Below are positions 1 through 9,285 of a DNA stretch of 64,000 nucleotides, one piece after another (the stretch's first letter is position 1; each line of letters begins with the position of its first letter). The notes under the pieces are model-generated. The model ran no database searches, had not been told where the DNA came from, and saw nothing but the letters and a program-made list of their open reading frames with translations. A program made the position numbers and the translations under genes. The stretch lies in the NCBI GenBank assembly GCA_000727475.1, contig KL647297.1, positions 2,747,577-2,811,576 of the forward strand, in the 5' to 3' direction. The DNA is from Sarcocystis neurona (taxonomy: Eukaryota; Apicomplexa; Conoidasida; Eucoccidiorida; Sarcocystidae).

Positions 1-117
1 AGTGCGCAATAAGAGAACCTGCTGCTGATACTGCTGTTCCTCCTGCTGCTGTTGCTACTGCTGCTGCTGTTGCTACTGCTGCTGCTGTTTCTCCTGCTGC
101 TGTTGCTGCTGCTGCAG
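1..117 (+). other. 3' end of a pol delta intron, CTG tract
   Basis: This is a run of CTG, TTG and CTA triplets that ends in gctgctgctgcag directly before the first recognised pol delta exon. The exon reading frame has a TAA at 10-12 and only poly-Leu after it, so this is intron, not coding sequence. The CTG tract appears to serve as the polypyrimidine-like region of the splice acceptor. The rest of the intron and the upstream exons lie outside the window. Confidence 0.8.
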
Positions 118-223
118 AACAAAATAGACTTGAGTTTGCTGGTGCAGACGAAGAGCCTGGGGAAAATGGATTACGACACGCGACTGCCCCACGTAGAACT
201 CGCAAAGAAGTTGAGGAAGCGCG
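118..223 (+). CDS. POLD1: pol delta exon a (first in window)
   Basis: The exon begins after ctgctgcag and ends at cgc-g before gtaagt. It encodes [12 protein letters not shown] and [13 protein letters not shown], matching the helix-rich segment just before the GDRV motif of POLD1. It ends with one base of a codon that is completed by the next exon to give Asp (KR-DAGTAPS). Confidence 0.93.
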
Positions 224-3200
224 GTAAGTGCAGACGTCCCTCTGTGTATGTGTGTGTGTGGAGCCGATGTCTTCTTCATTTTCCATCTTTTCTGCGTCGT
301 CCCCTTTTCGTCGTTTTCCTCTAAGCTCCGTCCACACTTCGTCGTCTCACCGATGTTCACAACGCATGCAACTTCTTCCGTCTCCATCTACTCGCTTCCC
401 GCGCGCGCATCTTCTTCACACTTTTCTTCTCTGCTGTTCTTCTTTGTCTTTCTATTTCTTTGGTCCTCTTCTATTCCTTCCTGCATCTCTCCTCGTCTGT
501 AGCTGCTGCTTTGGGTCGTTTCGCTCGACTTCTCGGCCTCTTGTTCTGGGGGGGTTCTTCTGCTTTGTCTTGTCTTCTTCTTCTCCTCCGTCTTCCGCGT
601 TTGTTCCTTCCTATTCCTCGACTTTGCTTTCCGTCTTCTTCTCTTCCCCACACTCCATAAGAGTATGGCAGGAGTACTGCAGCGGCAAGTGTCGTCGCTT
701 GGCCTCCTTCTTAAACCGCAGTATGTCCTCCTTTTTTCCGTTTTTGGAATATCTTTTTCGCGCGTCCAGCTTGCAGTTGTCACAGAAATATCCAGTTTAC
801 ATACACCACAGGAGACGTAGTGTACGTACACCTCAGAAGATGTAGTGTACGTACACCTCAGAAGGTGTCGTGTACGTACACCTCAGAAGATGTAGTGTAC
901 GTACACCTCAGAAGATGTCGTGTACGTACACCACAGAGATGCAGTGTCCGTGCACCACAGGAGAAATGTGTAGTGTAAATACACCACAGAAAGACGAAGT
1001 GTGCATACATCGCAGAAATACTTAGTTTAGATACACCACAGGAATCTGCACTGTACGTACACCGTAGAGAGACGTAGTGTGCGTGTATACCGCAGGAGTG
1101 TGTGGTGTACATACACCGTACAAATCTGTAGTGTGCGTGCACCATTGAAACACGCAGCGTGCATACTCCACAGAAGCGTGTGTAGTGTACACGCAGATAA
1201 CGAATACTCGGTGTACGTACACCACAGAAATACTTCGAGTACATACCCCATACAAATGTCTAGTGTACAGACACCAAAGAAATACCTCACGCCCACTCAC
1301 CACAGGAATATGGAGTGTGCAGCTACGTTACAGGTGCTTCCCTGCAAAACACATAGGAAAACCTTCGGCTTTCCATTCTACTGCACATACATACGCGTAT
1401 TGTTTTACACTTTTTCATGTTAGCCTGTACATGTATTCATATGCCTTCGCCAATGTTAAAATTTAATCCACCTATGTACTGATCTAGACAATGTTCATCT
1501 ATACATGTACATATATATGCATACACACACACACACACACACGAACGTGAATGCACACATACATATATATATATATATACGTATGTGCATGTCTTTACAT
1601 ATAAATAGATACGTACGTATACGTGTGTACACACGTATACATATATACATACAGAAACACACATCCACACACGTTTGTAGACTCACACATATGCGTGTGT
1701 GTAGCTATATATCTATATAGTAAAGACATACGTAGATGCACACATACACACATATATATGTACAACGGTCCATATATGTATATATGTGTGTACATACATA
1801 CATATATATATAGACAAGTATATACACGCATACGTATACATATGTACGTCTATTTCTATAGAGAGATACACACACACATATATACATCTGTGCGTTCGTC
1901 TTAACACACAGACACAATCCGTGTATACCTGTCCCTATGTTCATTCATATACACACGCATACATATACACACATATCCATCCATACAAATATGTCCCTGC
2001 GTGGGCTGCTTCTGTGGATCCAACGATGCGACGTGTGGAGAGTGCGCAGTTTTAATCTCTTTTTCTGCACGGGACTGACGCTGGTGGAGTTTTTGTGCGA
2101 CGGCTGCACGTCTTTTCCCTCGGCACCTTAGCGAGTCGAAGACGCGTTTCTTCGGGGATTTCCACCTACGAAAAGGAGGCCAGCACTTCGCAGTTCTCCT
2201 TCTGTGCTGCTGCTGCTTCTGCCTTCCGTTTCCTCGGCAGACGCAGGGACCGCCCCGTCGGTAGGCGACCGCGTCTCCTACGTGGTGGTGCAGGGCGCGA
2301 AGGGCCAGGCGCAGTACGAGCGGGCGGAAGACCCCCTGTACGTCCTCGAGCATTCCCTGCCTATTGACACGCAGCACTACCTCGAGGGCATGCGGAAGCC
2401 CCTTTGCCGCATATTTGAAGGCGTTATGAGCAACCCCGAGTCTCTCTTCAGTAAGTTGGCTTTTCTCCGTATCTTTCTTCTCCGTGTTTTCCACGTTTTT
2501 GCTTCCCTTCTTCTTCGTGTCACACGCCTGTGCGGGCCTCTCCGCGCCGCTGAGTCGAAGACCCCCCCCTCTGTTTTTTGCTGTTCAGAGACGTTTCTCC
2601 CTTCCGTCTTCTCCGTCTCTTTTCTTCGTCGCTTTCCTTCCGGTCTTCCGCTTCTTCCTCGTCGTCCTCGCCTTCCTCTTGCTGTGCTGTCGTTTCTTCC
2701 GTGTCGATACGCAGCTTCTGCTGAGCTGCCAGGGGAACTTCACCGATGCCTTTGCATAAAAAACTTCCTTCTATCGTCGTGCAGCAGAGAGGAACACGGG
2801 TACCTGAAGCAGCACATGCAAGACTCATTTTCTCTCTATCTCCCCCCCTCACCTATATGTGTGTATGTATGCATGTATGTGTGTACAAATATATATGGAC
2901 ACATCTACATATATATGTATAGTTATTCGTGTATGTTCTTGTATATTGACTATTGCACATACGTACTTCTCCCACGTGTATGTATACATATGAATATACA
3001 TGCATATACATCTGTATGTGTGTCTGTGGATCTATGTGTCGATCCATATGAAACATGACTTTGTGCCCTCTACTACTCCTTTGTCACTTCTACGGAAGAG
3101 AAAAAGACCGAATTCAGAGAATATGCGCTCGTGCATATGTCTGCTAGGCAGCGACGAGACAGAGACGCGGGTCTTCTTCTGTGGTCCATTTCTTCCTTTT

Positions 3201-6200
3201 CTTCTTTTTTGTCTTTTCGATTCTTCCCCGGGTTTTCTGTTTCTCCTGTTCTTGCTTCTCCTGCCTCTCTGCTCATATGTGCACCCATTATTTGCACGTA
3301 CGTCTACATACACATCTGTAATACATACATATATTTGTAGGTACTGACTTCTCCACGCGGGTCGCATATACATATGTGGATATCTCTATATATATATATA
3401 TATATATGCGGGTATATATGTGTATCTCTGTTTTATATATATCTTTTCTGTATCTCCCTCGCGTGCCAGTGATATTTACTTCTGTGTCACTCACCAACGA
3501 CGGGCGACAAACAAAAGCGCGTGACGGAGATTTAGACATATCCTACATATGAGAATACTCACGCCGAATACATGTACAACCATCCTAGATATACATACAT
3601 ATATATATATGTGTATATATATGTGTACACGGAGAGATAGGGAGACAGGTGGTGTGGATGTATTCATGTCTGTAGATATGTACGTATGTGTGTATGTAAT
3701 ACACGTACAGGATATATAGGTATATTCTACACACGAGAATAAAAAAAGACACACTGATGCCGAACACATGTACGACTGTCCTACATATACTAGATATATA
3801 CATGTATGTAGACATGTATGTATGTATGCAATGCATGTGCGGGACAAATAGGCATATTCTACAATGAGAATACAACAGGACACACTCACGCCGAATACGT
3901 ACTCGACTGTCCTACACAGATACACACACACAGAGACAGGTAGTATGTATGTAATGTATGTATGTATATATGTACTTCTGCACGTATGTATATATGTATG
4001 TATGTATAGAGCATGTATTCATATATATATATATATATGTAGGTATAGATGAATAGGTAGATAAATGGATGTATTCTATATATGTGTGGAGAAAGTACGT
4101 CTGTTTGTATACAGTGCATATATGTAAGTCGTCACAGATGCGTATGTGCGCAGGTGTCTGTCCGTATATACACGGATATCGAATACATACACGACTCTTC
4201 TACAGGAGAAAGTATGTGTGTATATGCGTGTGAATGTCTAGTGGATACATATAAATATATATTAGACATAGGTAAGTATAAAGGACGTATACGTGTGTGT
4301 GAGTGTGTATATATTTAGGTGTAAACAGTGGCGTCTCTATATATGTGTACACGCGTGTATACATATCCACGTAGATGTGTATATATATGTGTGTAGGATT
4401 AAGTATTCATTTACAGCTACACACACGCATGCATATATATATATGTATGTGTTGGGCCCGTACGTGCGAGTTTGGGACTTTTCCAAGTTCCCTTTCTTGC
4501 TTGTCTTTTCTTCCGTTCTTCTCTTCGTGTACGCCTTTGACAGGAAGCGGCATACGAAGGCAGCGTAAAAATGATGCATGCGTATGGGGGCGTGTGTGGG
4601 GCCATTTCTCTTTCCGTTTGACGCCGCATATTTTGGTGGAGCCTCGACTGGGCGCGTACGTCTGCGGCTTCTTCGATCCTTTACTTTTCTCTCCTTTCTA
4701 CTGTGAAGTATTTCGTCTGCCCCGCAAGCGCTTTGCTGTTGCAGCGCCTCACCTGAAGTACACACCCGTACACACAACATATACATATATTTCCCCACGC
4801 AGATATACATATGTATATGGGAGAGATAGACATACAAAGGCCCTTCTTCCATATTTTCCGTTTTCTTCGCCTTTCGTTCTTCTCACTTTCTTCGCTTTAG
4901 TCGCCAGACCCTCTCTCGCGATCCCTGCTACCATATACATATATATATATATATATATACATATCTGTGGATACTGTGTGCATATATATATGTATGTACA
5001 CACCTTGATAGATCTGCGTATATATCTAGATGTGTGTGTTTATCGGGTTTCCTTCTCCTTTTTTGCTCCTGTAAATAAGAAGATCCCTGCGAGACTCGTT
5101 TGGCTTCTGCTTTCCTTCTGCTTTTCTCAGCTGGTAGTCACACTTTGAAGAGAACAGTGAGTCTGGCGACGACCGGGGCACTGGCAAAATTTGTTCAACG
5201 CGGGTTGCAGTGCGTCGGCTGCCGCGCAGTGCTGAAGGAAGGAACTCTCTGCAGGAGTTGCCAAAAGAAAGCAGCCCAGGTAAAGTGTCCTGGGAGGGGG
5301 AAACGAAGACAATGAAAAGACCCGAGGACGAAGAGGAGCAGAAAGCAGGAAGATCAGAGAAAAAGAAGACGTGCAACAGAAGAGACGTAAACGAGGGAAG
5401 AAATACAGAAGCCACACATCTAAAAAGTGAGAAAAGAGGGGAGAAGCAGACAGCGACAAAAGAAGTAACAAATGGGGGAAGAAAAGAAAAAAAGAAAGGG
5501 AAGAGGTGGACCCGAAGAAGAAGAGGAAGATTAAAGTGGGGGAAAAACAGACCAAGACGCAGAGCTCTTCGAACGCAAGAACCTTCGTGCAGAACCTTTA
5601 TATGTGTGTGCACGTGTGTGTGTATATATATATATATGTATATATGTATATGTGTATATATCTCTAGGTATACGTAGTTATACGTATGTATGCTCTGGCG
5701 AGTCCAGAAGGAGATGCGGAAACTGACGAGAGAGAAAGAAGGGAGAAAGTTGGGGGGAAGCAGCTGGAAGAAAGCCACGTCGAACCGGTGAAAAAGCAGC
5801 ATAATGGCGGCGTGCACTCCGCGGGGGAGAAGAGGAATACGAAGGGACGCTGCGAGAGCGGAGAACGCGAGAAACGAGAAGTGAAAACGGATCCGGACAG
5901 AAATCTGCGTGCCAAAAAAAAAGAAATGTGAATGAATAAAGTCGTCACACGCATTCGCACATGTAAAAGCATTCCTCTCATACACACATACATAGGTATA
6001 TATCTATATATGTAGACAACACACGCTTCCCATATATATGTGGATCTTTGAGTATTCGTATCTACACATGTACATGTGTGTATGTTGTGTACGTATATAT
6101 ATGTATGAAGGACGAAAAGGAAGAATCCTTTTATCCGCACGCGTAGGCAATCCTCACATGTGTATACATATGTTTGAAGAAACAAATATATATGTACTCT

Positions 6201-8087
6201 TTGTATTGAGTGTACACACATATGCGTTAAATGCATACATATGTATTTGTATGTGTATGTGCGCATGATATGCGTAGTGCGAGGAAACAAGAAAGTAATC
6301 ACTCATCCGCACACGTATATCTATGTATACGCATAAATGGATAGGCAGTTTGATACATATGCATACATATATACATATATATGTGTAAGTGTATAGACAG
6401 TCTGCTATATATATATATATGTATGTGTGTATATATATATGTTAGTATATTATGCGTACACATGTATGTAAATATACATATGTTCGGGGTTTGTGTGTAT
6501 GTAAATATATTCTACATAGGTGCGTGAGAAAAGAAGGGAGTCATCCTACGGAAACAAATACATCTCCATTTTGCAGAAGTATTGGTGAGGCGTCATCAGC
6601 CGGACGTCTTCGTGTGCTGACGCAGTTGCACATTTGTAGAGGGGAAGCCGCGCGTGATGGAAGGGAAGCGATACATGCCAGACGATAGCGCAAAGTTTTT
6701 TTCCCAGTAGCGGGCACCGCAGACGAAGCCTTTTCTAGCAGAGAGGTCTTCTCTAGCGACAGCAGCAGTAGCAGCAGCCGCTCTTAAGCAGAAGGCAAAG
6801 AGCAAAAGAAGCGGGAATCAGCAGAGTGGGAGAAACATGAGTTTGAGGGGGCACGGCGCATGTTTGTGCGGTGTCTGGGCTTTTCCGGGTGTACGTACGG
6901 CACCTCAACGCATCGAGAAAAGAGCAACAGGAGATGAGAAAACGTTGACGCCGTCTCCCGTGGCACGCACGTGTGCGTTGTAGGTGTGATGCACGTTTGT
7001 TTCTGCCTTCTGTGGTGTACATACACCGTGGTGTTGTTGTGGTACACTTGTATTTCTGCTTCCTGTGGTGTACGTACACCTTGGTGGTGTTGTGGCGCAC
7101 GTCTGTTTCTCCTTCCTGTGGTGTACGTACACTTTGTTGTGGCGCACGTTTGTTTCTGCTTTCTGTGGTGTACGTACACCTTGAAACCCAACGACGTCGA
7201 GGGGGGCTCAGGCGATCAATGCGTTTGGTGCGGCCGTCTGCCCCCAGCTTTCGACTGTATGTGCGTCCTTTTCTGTTGTGTACGTACACCCCGAAAAAAC
7301 AGGTTGTCGTGCAGAAGACAGAGGAGATGGCGCTGAAGGAGAAAGAGCACTCCGATTTATGGACAGAGTGTCAGCGGTGAGTTTTTTTGCCTCACGGTGA
7401 AAAAAAGGAGAGCAGTGCAATAGGCGGCGACGTGGGCATTCGGACAGAACGACGTGTGCGGTTTCGTCTATCAAATGCGAACAAAACACCACCTGAGCTG
7501 CGTCTCTGCAGGAATTACCGGTGTGCAGTCTGTCTGTGTAGCCGGTAAAAGACGGTGGCACAGCAGCCTTGAGTTCTTCCCAGCGTCCACACACCTCCGT
7601 ATGCCCGAGGTGTGCACCGGTGTTCTGGTGCCCCCGCGTTGCTGCTGTGGCTGCTTCGACTGCTTTTCCCTAGCTGCCGCAACTACTGTCGGAGCTGCTG
7701 CTGCGTAGAGCGTTGCCGCTGCTCGAGTTTCCGTGCTACCGTCTTCTTCGCTGCTGCTGCTGCTGCTTCTTCCCCGTCGATGGACTTGAGGCCGTTGTCT
7801 GCCTGCTGCTTTCCCTGCTGCGACTTCTTCCCCGTCGGTGGACTTGAGGTCGCTGTCTCCCTGCTGCTTTCCCTGTTGCGACTTCTTCCCCGTCGGTGGG
7901 CTTGACGCCGTGATCGTGCTGCTGTCGTCGCTGCCTGTGCTGTTTTAGGTGTCAAGGGAGTCTGCACCAGGACGTCATCTGCGTAAACAGAGATTGTCCG
8001 ATATTCTACCGCAGAGCGAAAGTGAAGAAGGAGATTGCAGGACTAGAAGAAAAGCTTTCAAAGCTTTCTCTTCTTAATGACTGGTGA
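118..8087 (+). CDS. POLD1: DNA polymerase delta catalytic subunit, C-terminal part (5 exons)
   Basis: This is the 3' portion of the gene for the catalytic subunit of replicative DNA polymerase delta (family B), which acts in the nucleus in lagging-strand synthesis. Joining 118-223, 2241-2450, 5131-5279, 7303-7376 and 7949-8087 gives 678 nt, exactly 226 codons including TGA, and every junction has GT/AG and matching phase. The product contains [66 protein letters not shown] and KPLCRIFE, all hallmarks of the POLD1 C-terminal half. It ends with CysA (C-x2-C-x9-C-x2-C, zinc) and CysB (C-x2-C-x9-C-x4-C, which in the family binds a 4Fe-4S cluster and the accessory subunits). The exonuclease and polymerase motifs lie upstream, outside the window. 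The spacing from the last CysA cysteine to the Trp before CysB matches my recollection of the human protein (25 residues). Identity is near certain. Confidence 0.96.
795..1325 (+). repeat. tandem palindromic repeat array 1 (25-bp unit)
   Basis: TGTACGTACACC recurs at 821, 846, 871, 896 and 921 with an exact 25-base period and a CTCAGAAG-type spacer. From about 946 to 1325 the units decay but remain recognisable (a perfect GGTGTACGTACACC is at 1210-1223). The core is self-complementary, so each unit can form a small cruciform or RNA hairpin. The typical order is palindrome followed by ACAG or TCAG. Confidence 0.93.
1500..1990. repeat. TA/CA/TATATG microsatellite tract
   Basis: Interrupted runs of ACAC, TATATA and TATATG-type repeats inside the pol delta intron. 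The Tyr/Ile/His-rich reading frames on both strands here are products of the repeat. Confidence 0.9.
2241..2450 (+). CDS. POLD1: pol delta exon b
   Basis: The acceptor is cctcggcag and the donor is gtaagt. The exon encodes [38 protein letters not shown] and [18 protein letters not shown]. It is 210 nt long, phase 1 in and phase 1 out, and leaves one A that pairs with CT of the next exon to make Thr. Confidence 0.95.
2451..5130 (+). other. pol delta intron (2.7 kb), microsatellite-rich
   Basis: The intron is GTAAGT to TTCTCAG. It has pyrimidine-rich DNA at about 2460-2720 and 3170-3270, and TA/TG microsatellites at about 2850-3050, 3290-3470, 3560-4460, 4770-4830 and 4930-5040. No conserved peptide is seen in any frame. 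Confidence 0.85.
5131..5279 (+). CDS. POLD1: pol delta exon c (CysA zinc motif)
   Basis: The acceptor is cttttctcag and the donor is gtaaag. The exon encodes [20 protein letters not shown] and then the CysA motif [17 protein letters not shown]. It is 149 nt long and ends in phase 0. In the family CysA binds zinc and supports the PCNA-dependent holoenzyme. Confidence 0.95.
5280..7302 (+). other. pol delta intron (2.0 kb)
   Basis: The intron is GTAAAG to AAACAG. It opens with a strongly purine-rich sense strand (about 5290-5575), then microsatellites (about 5600-5690 and 5980-6520), then about 400 bases of mixed sequence, and finally palindromic array 2 close to the acceptor. Confidence 0.85.
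7011..7187 (+). repeat. tandem palindromic repeat array 2 (inverted relative to array 1)
   Basis: Four copies of TGTGGTGTACRTACAC start at 7011, 7064, 7117 and 7164 (periods 53, 53, 47), with a lone copy around 7277-7290 just before the acceptor. Here CTGTG precedes the palindrome, whereas in array 1 CACAG follows it, so the two arrays are in opposite orientation on the same transcript. Confidence 0.9.
7303..7376 (+). CDS. POLD1: pol delta exon d
   Basis: The acceptor is cgaaaaaacag and the donor is gtgagt. The 74-nt exon encodes [20 protein letters not shown] followed by TECQ and two bases of Arg. Starting at this AG restores the expected 25-residue spacing between CysA and the Trp before CysB, which decides between it and the AG twelve bases downstream. 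Confidence 0.92.
7377..7948 (+). other. pol delta last intron, CTG-rich
   Basis: The intron is GTGAGT to TTTTAG, 572 nt. The second half is rich in CTG/GCTG on the sense strand and contains the 58-bp tandem repeat. It is non-coding by splice phase and homology on both sides. Confidence 0.88.
7766..7907 (+). repeat. 58-bp minisatellite, about 2.5 copies
   Basis: Units beginning CTTCTTCCCCGTCG start at 7766, 7824 and 7882, exactly 58 bases apart, with a few substitutions between copies. The unit includes CTGCTGCTTTCCCTG. It lies in the last pol delta intron. Confidence 0.92.
7949..8087 (+). CDS. POLD1: pol delta terminal exon (CysB, 4Fe-4S motif)
   Basis: The acceptor is gttttag. The exon completes the Arg codon and encodes [20 protein letters not shown] and a basic C-terminal helix ending LLNDW-TGA. 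Together with exon d this gives CysB, C-x2-C-x9-C-x4-C, all four cysteines present. Confidence 0.95.
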
Positions 8088-8222
8088 AGCTCCTCTTCAG
8101 CGGCACGGCGCTGCTGCAGTAGTAGCAACCTGCTGCATGCCGGTCTCACGCTCTCTCTCTGCACCGGCTGCTCCACTGCCGCACTTGGCACCAGTTAACC
8201 ACCGTCGGGTGAACTGCTCTCC

Positions 8223-8244
8223 CTGAGGTGTCTGTACACCTCAG
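8223..8244 (+). other. perfect 9-bp-arm hairpin downstream of pol delta stop
   Basis: CTGAGGTGT and ACACCTCAG are perfect inverted arms separated by CTGT. The hairpin starts 136 nt after the pol delta stop and belongs to the same GGTGTAC-type palindrome family as the intronic arrays. A role in 3'-end formation is possible but only inferred. Confidence 0.75.
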
Positions 8245-8411
8245 TTGCCTCACGGAAATCCTCTTCGCCAGCTTCTGCTCACCCCACCCAACAGGAACGC
8301 CTGCGCCTCCCCACACGCATGCGTGTGTTGCCTGCATGCATACAAGGGTCGTTGGCGCATAGCAGGACAGTCAAAGTGGAATCATCTATATGTATTTCGA
8401 CCGGCCGCAGG

Positions 8412-8617
8412 GCGCTGGCTGACCACGGAGACGGATGCCGCAGCAGGTCCCACAGCGGTGACAGGAGCTGCTGCAGCAGTGCATGTGGCAAAACCGTCGT
8501 CGGAGAGCGTGCGCCTGAGCAGCAGGGACGAGACGCCAGCCGCAGCAGCAGGCAGAGATGCAGCAGACGCCGCAGCACCACGGGAAAGGGCATCCAACAG
8601 CAGCAGTAGGAAAAAAG
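8412..8617 (+). other. possible Ala/Ser-rich exon (weak)
   Basis: A CAG-rich stretch open in the plus direction encodes TETDAAAGPTAV, SSESVRLSSRDETPAAAAGR and related low-complexity peptide. It is bounded by a possible acceptor (ggccgcag) and donor (gtaagacac). I recognise no family, and the same DNA could be part of a minus-strand intron. Coding status is uncertain. Confidence 0.2.
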
Positions 8618-8967
8618 GTAAGACACAGCAGGAACAGCAGAAGGCGTCGCCGTAACGTCGCTGCCCAGGCGCAGTTCACAGCAGCAGCTGCGAAGAGGAC
8701 GGCCACACCAGGACGGGTGCAGCAGCAGCAGCGAGGACGGCTACACCAGGACGCGTGCAGCAGCAGCAGCTGCTGCAGGTGACGCTGGAGGGTCGATAGC
8801 AGGACGAGTGCGTTGTAGCAGCAACGCGAGCAGCAGTAGTTTTGTGGAGCACTGCGTTACTTTTCGTTTGTGAAACAAGTGCGTTCTGTATCTCGTGCGA
8901 AGGAGAAATTTGTTGTTGACTCATAACCAACTACGGAAATTTTGGACTAAAACAGGACACACACGGG

Positions 8968-9015
8968 CGTGGCATTAATTTCTTTAATTAATGCCACGGT
9001 CTGTACTACAGACCG
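8968..9015. other. two overlapping perfect hairpins
   Basis: CGTGGCATTAATT (8968-8980) pairs perfectly with AATTAATGCCACG (8986-8998) around a TCTTT loop. CGGTCTGTA (8997-9005) pairs perfectly with TACAGACCG (9007-9015) around a single C. The two stems share two bases. The surrounding sequence is not repetitive, so this is unlikely to be chance microsatellite symmetry. Confidence 0.85.
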
Positions 9016-9059
9016 ACGAACTTCTCTCCTTCGTGTTCTCCTCTGTCGTGCGCGCGCCG

Positions 9060-9285
9060 ACCTGCTGCCAATTTCTGCAGCTGCTTAAATGTGCAAGTGC
9101 TGCGTATCTTTGCCGCTGCTGCTGCTGCGCTGCTCCTCTCTGCTGCTGCGAGTGCTGGAGAGCTGTTCTCCTGCTATTGATTCGGCTACGGTCTGTCGCT
9201 GTTCGTGCTGTTTCGACGTGGCGAACTGCGTTCGGACGCAGTTGCTGCTGCTGCCGAGCCGTGCTGCTGCGTGGCACGTGAGACA
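9060..9285. repeat. CTG-rich tract
   Basis: Dense CTG/GCTGCTG on the plus strand in the intergenic region between pol delta and the ARP4-like gene. No conserved peptide is seen. By analogy with the three solved genes it could be an intron of a plus-strand transcript or an exon of a minus-strand one. Confidence 0.55.

Larger units (their letters stand above)
224..2240 (+). other. pol delta intron (2.0 kb) with repeat arrays
   Basis: The intron is GTAAGT to CGGCAG. It holds a pyrimidine-rich stretch (about 290-720), the palindromic array at 795-1325, TA/CA microsatellite at about 1500-1990, and a less repetitive, moderately GC-rich stretch up to the acceptor. I see no conserved coding sequence in it. 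Confidence 0.85.

Noticed and set aside
795..1325. CRISPR-like array
   Set aside because: The spacers are as repetitive as the repeats, the unit is 25 bases with a palindromic core, and it is inside an intron of a eukaryotic gene.
1437..2055. Tyr/Ile/His-rich frames on both strands (also at 3.3-4.4, 44.0-44.3 and 45.5-45.9 kb)
   Set aside because: Direct translations of TATATG/ACAC microsatellites.
5026..5985. 319-residue minus frame
   Set aside because: Complement of the pol delta exon c and the purine-rich and TA-rich intron next to it. Composition is Phe/Leu/Ser from pyrimidine bias.
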